DNA from: UBA6197 sp047638075
GTDB taxonomy: Bacteria > Pseudomonadota > Alphaproteobacteria > Rhodobacterales > Rhodobacteraceae
DNA: 51,629 nucleotides
Assembly: GCF_047638075.1 (NCBI RefSeq)
Contig: NZ_JBLJBV010000034.1
Location: 1-51,629, forward strand
Direction: 5' to 3'
Shown here piece by piece: positions 8,806 through 16,055 of this stretch. Position numbers and translations under genes: made by a program. The notes under the pieces are model-generated. The model did not search any database. It was not told the DNA's origin and saw only the letters and a program-made list of their open reading frames with translations. How positions within the stretch are numbered: the stretch's first letter is position 1; each line of letters opens with the position of its first letter.

Positions 8806-9873
8806 ATGAGGCGTGTATTGATGACGGCAAGTGCGCTTGCCATGGGGGTCGGCACCGCACAAGCCGGCGGTATTGAACGGTCGACGCAATCTGTGGCGAT
8901 CCTTTTTGAAAAGGGGCGCTACGCAGAGTTCAGCTTTAGCGCATTCAGTCCTGATGTCAGCGGCACGGTTGCAGGGGGGGCTGTGTCCTCTGGTGATATG
9001 GCGCTTGGTTATGGCAATATCTCATTGGGGTATAAACAGGCGCTGAGCGATCAGCTTGACATAGCCTTGATCTTTGATCAGCCCATTGGCGCCGATCTGA
9101 ACTATCAAGCGGCCTTTGCGCCCTACCCGCTGGCCGGGTCGAACGCGTCGATTGATTCCAACGCCATAACCGCCCTGCTGCGCTATAAAATGCCCAACAA
9201 CTTCAGCGTGATCGGCGGCGTGCGCGCGCTGCGCACCAAGGGCAATGTGTCGCTGTTCAACGGTGGCTACACGATGAACACCTCGACCGAAACGGATTTT
9301 GGCTATGTGCTGGGCGTCGCCTGGGAAAAGCCGGAAATCGCGGCCCGTGTGGCGCTGACCTATAATTCAGCGATCACCCATGATTTCGACTCGACGGAAA
9401 TGGGGGTAATTTCCACCAGTTTTGAGTCCGAGGTGCCGCAGTCAGTAAACCTTGAATTCCAAACCGGTGTCGCAAAAGATACGCTGGTCTTTGGCTCGGT
9501 CCGCTGGGTGGATTGGTCGGTGTTCGATATTGACCCGCCTGTTTATCAGGCGAATTTCGGGTCACCCTTGGTCGATTACACACACGACGTGATCACCTAT
9601 AATCTTGGTGTCGGGCGCAAGTTCACTGAAAACTGGTCGGGTGCCGTGGTCCTTGGCTATGAAAAGCATGACGGAACACCGACCGGTAACCTTGGGCCAA
9701 CCGACGGGATGAAATCCATCGGGTTGGCGGCAACCTACACGCGCGACAATATCAAGGTGACGGGCGGCCTGCGCTATGTCGATATTGGCGATGCCGTTAC
9801 CAAAACCATCAACGGCCAGTTCAGCGGCAACTCGGGCTGGGGCGCGGGTGTTCGGGTCGGCGTCAGCTTCTGA
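8806..9873 (+). CDS. FadL/OmpP1-type outer-membrane transport protein
   Basis: A 355-residue beta-barrel protein of the FadL/TodX family, which passes hydrophobic compounds such as long-chain fatty acids or aromatics across the outer membrane. A signal peptide spans about 1-20 (cleavage after AQA). The mature N-terminus GGIERSTQSVAILFEKG is typical of the alphaproteobacterial branch. Alternating-residue strands follow, and the chain ends in Phe, the usual signal for barrel insertion by the BAM complex. It is shorter than E. coli FadL (about 420 residues mature). GAGGATC precedes the start, and a strong terminator follows. Confidence 0.85.
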   Translation: MRRVLMTASALAMGVGTAQAGGIERSTQSVAILFEKGRYAEFSFSAFSPDVSGTVAGGAVSSGDMALGYGNISLGYKQALSDQLDIALIFDQPIGADLNYQAAFAPYPLAGSNASIDSNAITALLRYKMPNNFSVIGGVRALRTKGNVSLFNGGYTMNTSTETDFGYVLGVAWEKPEIAARVALTYNSAITHDFDSTEMGVISTSFESEVPQSVNLEFQTGVAKDTLVFGSVRWVDWSVFDIDPPVYQANFGSPLVDYTHDVITYNLGVGRKFTENWSGAVVLGYEKHDGTPTGNLGPTDGMKSIGLAATYTRDNIKVTGGLRYVDIGDAVTKTINGQFSGNSGWGAGVRVGVSF

Positions 9874-9896
9874 GCGGGTATCAGTCGCACTCAAAG

Positions 9897-9919
9897 GCCC
9901 CGCTTTGGCGGGGCTTTTT
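9897..9919 (+). terminator. Rho-independent terminator after the FadL-type gene
   Basis: A perfect 7-bp stem GCCCCGC/GCGGGGC with loop TTTG is followed by five T. It begins 24 nt after the stop codon. This is the clearest intrinsic terminator in the window. Confidence 0.85.
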
Positions 9920-9996
9920 CATGCACACAGGCAACCGATTGTATTTGGCACAAGTTCCGGGTGGCGAATTGCCGACAGGCGGCATAGGTCTTTGGC

Positions 9997-10938
9997 ATGA
10001 GCCAACAACAACGCCCCGCACAAACCGATATGTCCGCCCATGCCTGGGTGCTGCTGGCGGTGCTGGCACTGATCTGGGGGGGATCGTTTCTCTCAAATCG
10101 CGCTGCCGTAGCCGAGGTGCCGGTGGCCAGCCTGGTGGCGATGCGGGTGACGGGGGGCTGCATCCTGCTGTGGCTTTGGGTGATGCTGCGCCGGTTGCCG
10201 CTTCCACGCGGGCGCAAGATCTGGTGGCGCTTTCTGGTGATGGGGGCGCTGAACAATGCCATCCCGTTTTCGCTGATCGTCTGGGGGCAAAAGCATATCG
10301 ACAGCGGCCTGGCCGGGGTGCTGAACGCATCGACGGCCATCTTTGGCGTGCTGGTGGCCGCCTGGGTCTTTACGGATGAGCGGTTGACCCCGCGCAAGGC
10401 GCTGGGGGTCTTGATCGGTTTTGTCGGTGTGGTGGTGGCGATTGGCCCGGCAACGCTGTTACATTTTGATCCGGGGTCCACGGGCCAGCTGGCAATCCTG
10501 GGCGCGGCCTTTTTCTACGCCCTGGCAGGCGCCTATGCCCGGGTTCAGGTGCGCGGGTTGGTGCCCGAGGTTGCCGCGGCAGGCATGTTGACCGGGGCGT
10601 CGGTCCTGATGCTGCCCACGGCGCTGCTGCTGGATGGGGTGCCCAGTTTTGATTGGTCAACACCAGTCTGGGTGGCGGTCTTGTGGTTGGCGGTCGGCTG
10701 TACGGCGCTGGCCTATCTGCTCTATTACCGGGTGCTGGCGCTGGCCGGGGCGGGTAACCTTTCACTGGTCACGCTGCTGATCCCGCCGGTGGCGATTGTC
10801 GCGGGTTGGGCGGTCTATGACGAAACCCTGCCGTTGCGCGCCTTTTTGGGCTTTGGCATATTGGCGCTGGGGTTACTGGTCCTGAACGGTCAATTACGGC
10901 TGCCCTTCCGGTTTCCGCTGCGCACAAATAACCCGTGA
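9997..10938 (+). CDS. EamA-family (DMT) transporter
   Basis: A 313-residue membrane protein with two EamA repeats and about ten helices. The first repeat begins with the classic LLAVLALIWGGSFLSNR motif; the second contains LLYYRVLALAGAGNLSLVTL and ends with a conserved AVYDE element before the last helices. It is probably an exporter of a small metabolite. Its stop codon lies just before the P-loop protein gene, so the two may be co-transcribed. The substrate is unknown. Confidence 0.88.
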   Translation: MSQQQRPAQTDMSAHAWVLLAVLALIWGGSFLSNRAAVAEVPVASLVAMRVTGGCILLWLWVMLRRLPLPRGRKIWWRFLVMGALNNAIPFSLIVWGQKHIDSGLAGVLNASTAIFGVLVAAWVFTDERLTPRKALGVLIGFVGVVVAIGPATLLHFDPGSTGQLAILGAAFFYALAGAYARVQVRGLVPEVAAAGMLTGASVLMLPTALLLDGVPSFDWSTPVWVAVLWLAVGCTALAYLLYYRVLALAGAGNLSLVTLLIPPVAIVAGWAVYDETLPLRAFLGFGILALGLLVLNGQLRLPFRFPLRTNNP

Positions 10939-10988
10939 CGCTGCCCAAGCCACGCGGTAAACCCGGATCAAGCAAAGGACGGGCGGGA

Positions 10989-11852
10989 ATGATCTACAAT
11001 TCAGCGGCGGAATGGGTTGCGGCCCCGCGCAAACAGGTGCTGTTGTTTGGCATGTCGGGCCTTGGCAAAACTCATGTCGCCTCTTTGCTGCGCGACGCGG
11101 GGGGCTGGTTTCACTACTCGGTCGATTACCGGATCGGCACGCGCTACATGGGCGAATTCATTGCCGATAATTTCAAGCGCGAGGCGATGAAAGTGCCGCT
11201 TTTGCGCGAACTTCTGATGACGGATTCCGTGCATATCGGGTCGAACATCACCTTTGACAACCTTTCGCCGCTGTCCACCTATCTGGGCAAACCGGGTAAC
11301 GAACAAAAGGGTGGGCTGCCCTTTGACCAATACATGCGCCGACAGGATCAGCACCGCACCGCGGAACAGGCCAGCCTGCTTGATACCAACTATTTCATTA
11401 CCCGCGCCCGCGAGATCTACGGTCTTGCGCATTTCGTCTGCGACAGCGGTGGCTCCATCTGCGAGGTGGTCGACCCGGACAACCCCGAGGATGCGATCCT
11501 GAAGGCGCTGTCCCAAAACCTGCTGATGGTCTGGATCGAAGGCTCTGACGCGCATACGGAAGAGCTGATCCGCCGCTTTGACCGCGCCCCGAAGCCGATG
11601 TATTACCAGCCCGAATTTCTGGAAAACGCCTGGGTTGAATACCGCGTGCTGAACGGGCTGACCGAACCCGAGGTCAACCCCGATGCCTTTGTGCGCTGGA
11701 CCTATGCGCGCGCACTTGCCCACCGCCAGCCGCGCTATGCGGCGATGGCGCGCAACTGGGGCGTCTCGATCAAGGCCGAGGATGTGGCCCTTGTGAAAAC
11801 CGCCACCGATTTTATATCGCTGATTGCCCGCGCGCTGAACGCACACCCCTGA
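10989..11852 (+). CDS. P-loop NTPase of unknown role
   Basis: A 287-residue protein with a Walker A motif, GMSGLGKTHVASLL (residues 21-28 form the P-loop). The N-terminal part resembles a nucleotide kinase or ATPase: Arg/Tyr-rich middle, aspartates in VCDSGGSICEVVD, and a candidate nucleotide-binding MVWIEGSDAH. I cannot assign a pathway. The start is taken as ATG at 10989 because AAAGGAC lies just upstream. A GTG at 10935 overlaps the previous stop and would add 18 residues without a ribosome-binding site. metA begins 15 nt after the stop, so co-expression with methionine synthesis is likely. Confidence 0.8.
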   Translation: MIYNSAAEWVAAPRKQVLLFGMSGLGKTHVASLLRDAGGWFHYSVDYRIGTRYMGEFIADNFKREAMKVPLLRELLMTDSVHIGSNITFDNLSPLSTYLGKPGNEQKGGLPFDQYMRRQDQHRTAEQASLLDTNYFITRAREIYGLAHFVCDSGGSICEVVDPDNPEDAILKALSQNLLMVWIEGSDAHTEELIRRFDRAPKPMYYQPEFLENAWVEYRVLNGLTEPEVNPDAFVRWTYARALAHRQPRYAAMARNWGVSIKAEDVALVKTATDFISLIARALNAHP

Positions 11853-11867
11853 CCCGCCGGAGAGACC

Positions 11868-12791
11868 ATGCCTATCACCCTGCCCGAAACGCTGCCTGCC
11901 TATAACATCCTCAACCAAGAGGGTGTCATGGTCATGTCGCCGGGCCGGGCCGAAACGCAGGATATTCGCCCCCTGCGGATAGCGCTTCTCAACCTGATGC
12001 CGAAAAAGATTCAGACCGAAAACCAGTTTGCCCGGCTGATCGGCGCGACACCGTTGCAGATCCATCTGGATCTGATCCGTATGACCGACCACGCGGCCAA
12101 AAACACCGCCGCCGAACATATGGAAGAATTCTACCGCCCCTTTGCCGACGTAGCCGCGACCGGCGAAAAATACGACGGGTTGATCATCACCGGCGCCCCG
12201 ATCGAGCATTTGCCATTTGAAGAGGTCACCTATTGGGATGAGCTGCGCGAGGTTTTTGACTGGACCCAAGGGCACGTTCAATCAACCTTTGGCGTCTGTT
12301 GGGGCGGCATGGCGATGGCCTATCACTTTCATGGCGTAAAAAAACATATGCTGGATCGCAAGGCATTCGGCTGTTTCCGGCACCGCAACTGTGCCCCTGC
12401 CTCACCCTATCTGCGCGGCTTTTCCGATGACCTTCTGATCCCCGTCAGCCGCTGGACCGAAATGCGCCAGTCTGAAATTGACGCCGCCCCAAAGCTGCGA
12501 ACGCTGCTTGCCTCGGACGAGGTGGGGCCGTGCCTTTTGGAGGATGCGGATCACCGCGCGCTTTATATTTTCAATCATTTTGAATATGATAGCTGCACAC
12601 TGAAAGAAGAATATGACCGCGACGCCGCGGCGGGCAAGACGATTAACGTGCCGGTGAATTATTACCCCGGCGATGACCCGACCAAAACCCCGTTGAACCG
12701 GTGGCGCAGTCATGCGCATCTGCTTTATGGTAATTGGATCAATGAGATCTACCAATCCACCCCCTATGATCTGATGCAGATCGGCGTATGA
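11868..12791 (+). CDS. metA: Homoserine O-acyltransferase MetA (predicted acetyl-CoA type)
   Basis: MetA acylates the hydroxyl of L-homoserine, the first dedicated step of methionine synthesis. The 307-residue length is standard. The glutamine-amidotransferase-like fold carries nucleophile Cys144 (GVCWGGMA), His237 and Glu239 (FNHFEYD). The residue that sets the acyl donor, equivalent to position 111 of characterised MetA proteins, is Glu113 (TGAPIEHL). E. coli MetA has Gly there and uses succinyl-CoA, while enzymes with Glu use acetyl-CoA. This predicts homoserine O-acetyltransferase activity and agrees with the MetY gene at 31216. GGAGAG precedes the start. Confidence 0.93.
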   Translation: MPITLPETLPAYNILNQEGVMVMSPGRAETQDIRPLRIALLNLMPKKIQTENQFARLIGATPLQIHLDLIRMTDHAAKNTAAEHMEEFYRPFADVAATGEKYDGLIITGAPIEHLPFEEVTYWDELREVFDWTQGHVQSTFGVCWGGMAMAYHFHGVKKHMLDRKAFGCFRHRNCAPASPYLRGFSDDLLIPVSRWTEMRQSEIDAAPKLRTLLASDEVGPCLLEDADHRALYIFNHFEYDSCTLKEEYDRDAAAGKTINVPVNYYPGDDPTKTPLNRWRSHAHLLYGNWINEIYQSTPYDLMQIGV

Positions 12792-12855
12792 TCCGACCCT
12801 TGCGGAAAACATGTTGGCAAGGCAGGCCCGAAATTGTGGCCGGAGCGGGCTTTGA

Positions 12856-13473
12856 ATGATTAAGCGGGGCTATCATCACGGCAATCTCAGACAAGCCCTG
12901 ATCGAGGCCGCCTTGCGCCTGATCGAGACGCAGGGCCCCACCGGTTTCAGCCTGTCTGAGGCGGCCAAATCCGCAGGCGTAACCCCGGCTGCTGTCTATC
13001 GCCATTTTGAGGGGCGTGAAGATCTGATCGCGGAATGTGCGCGCCAAGGCTATGCCATTTTTGCCGATCTTCTGGAGCATGCCTGGAACGACGGCGCGCC
13101 CTCGGCATTGGCGGCCTTTGGGGCGACGGGCCGGGCTTATCTGGCCTTTGCGCGCCGCTATCCGGGGCATTACATGGCCATGTTCGAAAGCGGCATCTCG
13201 CCCAACCGCACGCCTGAGCTGGCCCAAATCAGCGCGCGCGGCGACCGGGTAATGCTGCGCGCGGCCGAGGCCTTGGCGCGCCATATCCCCGAGGGGCGGC
13301 GCCCCCCCGCAGCGATGTTTTCTGCCCATATCTGGGCAATGAGCCATGGCGTGGTCGAGCTTTATGCGCGCGCCCAGCCTGGCAGCCGAAGCCAGTTCAC
13401 CCCCGAAGACCTGCTGGAATCGGGGATCGGCATCTATCTGCGCGGGTTGGGCCTGGTGCCCCCTGACATGTGA
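12856..13473 (+). CDS. TetR-family transcriptional regulator
   Basis: A 205-residue DNA-binding repressor. The N-terminal helix-turn-helix (about 12-58) has the standard pattern FSLSEAAKSAGVTPAAVYRHF. The C-terminal half (YLAFARRYPGHYMAMFESG and similar) resembles the WHG-type ligand domain of TetR proteins. It is followed after 21 nt by the aminotransferase gene on the same strand, which may be its target or merely a neighbour. No clear palindromic operator was seen in the 64 nt upstream. The inducer is unknown. Confidence 0.9.
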   Translation: MIKRGYHHGNLRQALIEAALRLIETQGPTGFSLSEAAKSAGVTPAAVYRHFEGREDLIAECARQGYAIFADLLEHAWNDGAPSALAAFGATGRAYLAFARRYPGHYMAMFESGISPNRTPELAQISARGDRVMLRAAEALARHIPEGRRPPAAMFSAHIWAMSHGVVELYARAQPGSRSQFTPEDLLESGIGIYLRGLGLVPPDM

Positions 13474-13494
13474 CATCTGAATACGGAGGCGGTG

Positions 13495-14673
13495 ATGAAA
13501 CTCGCGGCGCGCATCGCGCATATGACCGGAAACGGCAAGGATGGCTGGGCAATACTTGGGCGTGCGCGCGACATGATCGCCGTAGGCGAGGCCGTAACGA
13601 TGCTGACAATTGGCGAGCCGGACGTGAAGACCGATCCGGCGGTGCTGTCTGCAATGATGGCGGCAGCGGTGGCAGGCAACACCGGCTATACCGACATCGC
13701 CGGGCAACGTGCCTTGCGTGCCGAGATTGCAGCCCGCGTCAGCGCCCGCACCGGCGTTGCCACATCGCCTGCACAGATAGTGGTTACGCCCGGAGGCCAA
13801 GCCGCGTTGTTCGCGGCACATATGGCGCTGCTGGGGGCGGGCCAGACCGGGCTTTTCGTCGCCCCCCATTACCCCACCTACCCAGGTACAATCCGGGCCG
13901 GCGGCGGGGTTGCGCTGGCGGTTCCTGCCCGCCCCGAACATGGCTTCCAGCCAGAGGCACATGCGCTTGATGCCGCCGCCGCCGCCAGCGACGCACGCAC
14001 CCTGTTGATCAATTCCCCGAACAACCCGACGGGTGTCATTTACTCGCGCGATACCATGGAAGGCATCGCGGAAGTATGTGAGCGGCGCGACCTGTGGCTG
14101 ATTTCGGATGAGGTTTATGACACCCAGGTCTGGGAAGGAACACATATCAGCCCGCGCACCCTGCCGGGCATGGCCAAACGCACGATTGTGATCGGCTCGC
14201 TATCCAAAAGCCATGCGATGACAGGATCACGGATCGGCTGGGTGGTCGCCCCCGAGGAAGTGGCGCATGCGGTTCATGCGCTGGCGGTCAACACAACCTA
14301 TGGCGTGCCCGGCTTTATTCAGGATGCGGGGCTATTTGCATTGCGCGAGGGTCAGGACCTGGAAACGCGGATCGCGGCCCCCTTCCGCCGCCGGCGCGAT
14401 GTGGCCGTGCGCGCATTGGCAGGTAGTCAGGCGGTGCGGCTGACCCCCCCTGCAGGGGCCATGTATGTGATGGCCGATATCCGCGCGACGGGTCTTTCGG
14501 GAGCCGACTTCGCGGAGCGCCTGTTAGCGGACGAGCGGATTGCGGTCATGCCCGGCGAAAGCTTTGGCGCATCTGCCGCCGGGCATTTGCGCATTGCCCT
14601 GACGTTGGACGATGAGGCCTTGAAGAAAGCGCTACTGCGGTTGCGCAGCTATGCCGAGGCGCTGGTGCGGTGA
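13495..14673 (+). CDS. Class I/II aminotransferase
   Basis: A 392-residue PLP-dependent fold-type I aminotransferase. The PLP lysine is Lys238 in SLSKSHAMTGSRIGWV. The NSPNNPTGVIYS motif and the ISDEVYD aspartate that binds the cofactor nitrogen are intact. The SKSHAMTG context is like that of arginine:pyruvate transaminase (AruH) and related enzymes, but substrate choice cannot be settled from motifs. GGAGG at 13485-13489 supports ATG at 13495; a GTG immediately before it is in the same frame. It probably shares a transcript with the TetR gene. Confidence 0.88.
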   Translation: MKLAARIAHMTGNGKDGWAILGRARDMIAVGEAVTMLTIGEPDVKTDPAVLSAMMAAAVAGNTGYTDIAGQRALRAEIAARVSARTGVATSPAQIVVTPGGQAALFAAHMALLGAGQTGLFVAPHYPTYPGTIRAGGGVALAVPARPEHGFQPEAHALDAAAAASDARTLLINSPNNPTGVIYSRDTMEGIAEVCERRDLWLISDEVYDTQVWEGTHISPRTLPGMAKRTIVIGSLSKSHAMTGSRIGWVVAPEEVAHAVHALAVNTTYGVPGFIQDAGLFALREGQDLETRIAAPFRRRRDVAVRALAGSQAVRLTPPAGAMYVMADIRATGLSGADFAERLLADERIAVMPGESFGASAAGHLRIALTLDDEALKKALLRLRSYAEALVR

Positions 14674-14686
14674 GGCGGCGTCAAAT

Positions 14687-14710
14687 GAGTATTTTTACCA
14701 AAAAAAAGCC
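14687..14710 (+). repeat. 24-nt post-gene motif, copy 1
   Basis: The motif reads GAGTATTTTT, A, CC, eight A, GCC. A copy in the opposite orientation with one mismatch lies at 30953-30976. Both begin within 15 nt of a stop codon. Copy 1 is 13 nt after the aminotransferase gene and has the same orientation as it. Confidence 0.6.
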
Positions 14711-14864
14711 GAGGCGAGGAATGATCCCAAAAGACACCAAGCTGTCGGGATTATCTGAGCGGGTTCCGGGCGCTTGACCCGTAGGGGTATTGATACATCC
14801 ATCAAAAGCTGCGCCGGCTGGCCTATATGGGCCCCCCGGAAACATCAGGGGCAACTTGCGGCCA

Positions 14865-15224
14865 TCAGGCTAAGGGGTGCAGGATTTCAACCTCATCGCC
14901 ATTCTGAATTGCCGTATAAAAGCATGACCGGCGGTTGGTGTGGCATGCCGGCCCCTGCTGTCTGACACGCGCCAAGAGACAGTCCCGATCGCAATCTATA
15001 CGTAATTCCACCAGATGTTGGATATGACCCGAGGTTTCACCCTTCACCCAGAATGCCTGACGTGAACGCGACCAATAGGTCACCCGGCGGGTCGCCAGGG
15101 TACGCGCAACGGCCTCGGCGTTCATCCATGCCAGCATCAATACTTCATCTGAGCCGACATCCTGCGCGATGACGGGGATCAGCCCATTTGCATCATAGGT
15201 CAGTGAAGCGGGGTCAAAGCTCAT
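14865..15224 (-). CDS. hisI: Phosphoribosyl-AMP cyclohydrolase
   Basis: HisI opens the purine ring of phosphoribosyl-AMP, the third step of histidine synthesis, as a cytosolic zinc/magnesium enzyme. The protein has 119 residues, a normal length for a stand-alone HisI without the HisE fusion. Metal-binding features are present: RIDCDRDCLLARV with the Asp/Cys cluster, then GPACHTNRRSCFY with two more Cys and the His. WSRSRQAFWVKGETSGH is the substrate-binding signature. The start is ATG at 15224 with CAGGTG upstream. An in-frame ATG 15 nt earlier lacks a ribosome-binding site. No other his genes are nearby. Confidence 0.95.
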   Translation of the reverse strand: MSFDPASLTYDANGLIPVIAQDVGSDEVLMLAWMNAEAVARTLATRRVTYWSRSRQAFWVKGETSGHIQHLVELRIDCDRDCLLARVRQQGPACHTNRRSCFYTAIQNGDEVEILHPLA

Positions 15225-15287
15225 GGTGCACCTGTTCAAAATGGATATTCCACGCTATTTAACGCTCATTGACACCGAGGAAAAGCC

Positions 15288-15716
15288 ATGAGCGACAGCG
15301 ACCTTATGAAGCTATATTCCCAGCGCATACTGGCGTTGGCGGCTGACATACCCCATCTGGGGCGCTTGCCGGCGCCTGCGTTCAGCGCCACCCGGCGCGC
15401 ACCTTTGTGTGGCTCGACCGTGACGGTTGATGTTTGCATCAGTGACGGCAAGATCAGCGCGTTTTCACAAGAGGTGAAGGCCTGCGCGTTGGGCCAGGCT
15501 GCCGCGGCGGTATTAGGGGCAGTTGTGGTGGGCCGCAGTCGCGTAGAAATCTTGCGTGCGCGGGACCAGCTTTCGGCCATGCTGAAACAAGATGGTCCTG
15601 TTCCTGCGGATCCGTTCGGTGGTTACGAGGTGCTGATCTCGGCACGCGATTATCCCAATCGTCACGCCTCGATCCTGCTCGCACTTAATGCGACGCTGGA
15701 TGCCATGCCCGAATAA
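15288..15716 (+). CDS. NifU/IscU-like scaffold-related protein with incomplete ligands
   Basis: A 142-residue protein of the NifU N-terminal/IscU fold, normally the scaffold on which Fe-S clusters are built. It keeps Cys41 (in LCGSTVTV) and Cys66 (in VKACALGQ). It has Ser128 in NRHAS where the family has its third cysteine, and CGS in place of the CGD element. It therefore probably cannot hold a cluster in the usual way. From memory, proteins of this form occur across Rhodobacterales, so this may be a conserved branch rather than a decayed gene. It is divergent from hisI. GAGGAAAAGCC precedes the start. Function is unproven. Confidence 0.75.
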   Translation: MSDSDLMKLYSQRILALAADIPHLGRLPAPAFSATRRAPLCGSTVTVDVCISDGKISAFSQEVKACALGQAAAAVLGAVVVGRSRVEILRARDQLSAMLKQDGPVPADPFGGYEVLISARDYPNRHASILLALNATLDAMPE

Positions 15717-15717
15717 A

Positions 15718-15748
15718 AGCCGCCGCGCTTGCGGCTATGCAAGGCGGC
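15718..15748 (+). terminator. GC-rich hairpin after the scaffold-like gene
   Basis: AGCCGC (15718-15723) pairs with GCGGCT (15731-15736). Alternatively GCCGCC (15719-15724) pairs with GGCGGC (15743-15748). The two foldings exclude each other. There is no T-run, so termination is only possible, not evident. Confidence 0.3.
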
Positions 15749-15847
15749 GGAAGGATGCGCTTTTGGCCCGAAAGGGCACCCGGGGGGAAGGGTAGCCGCC
15801 AGCCTTGGCAGGTGCGGCACGAAAGCGCGAGGCAGAACCTGAACGGA

Positions 15848-15967
15848 TCAAAGACCCGGAAAATATAAAAACGCGACCAAAAGAACCATCAGGGACGCGG
15901 CACCAAGGGCGTCTTGCAACAGCGTGTCAGAGTTGTGTGACAAAACGGATTTGATTTTTTTGGTCAT
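15848..15967 (-). CDS. Small single-pass membrane protein (39 residues)
   Basis: The frame encodes MTKKIKSVLSHNSDTLLQD, then a hydrophobic segment (about 21-36, ending in VLLVAFLYFP) and GL. GGGGAGA lies 5-6 nt before the ATG, a strong ribosome-binding site. The basic N-terminus, polar segment and single helix form a coherent small membrane protein. Similar short proteins seem familiar from other Rhodobacterales, but I cannot name a family or a role. It lies between recG (89-nt gap, same strand) and the convergent scaffold-like gene. Confidence 0.65.
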   Translation of the reverse strand: MTKKIKSVLSHNSDTLLQDALGAASLMVLLVAFLYFPGL

Positions 15968-16055
15968 GATGTCTCCCCTCACTTTTGTTGCTACTTTGTT
16001 CTCATTTTTTCATCTCGCTGTAAAGAACTTTTTAAGAACATATAAGAACGAAAGG

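Noticed and set aside
11001..12281. Long minus-strand frame (426 codons) opposite the P-loop and metA genes
   Set aside because: It is antisense to two well-supported genes, shows no family motifs and is explained by codon bias in GC-rich DNA. The same holds for 12739-14145 (minus), 16902-17834 (plus), 24991-26211 (plus) and 31465-32583 (minus).
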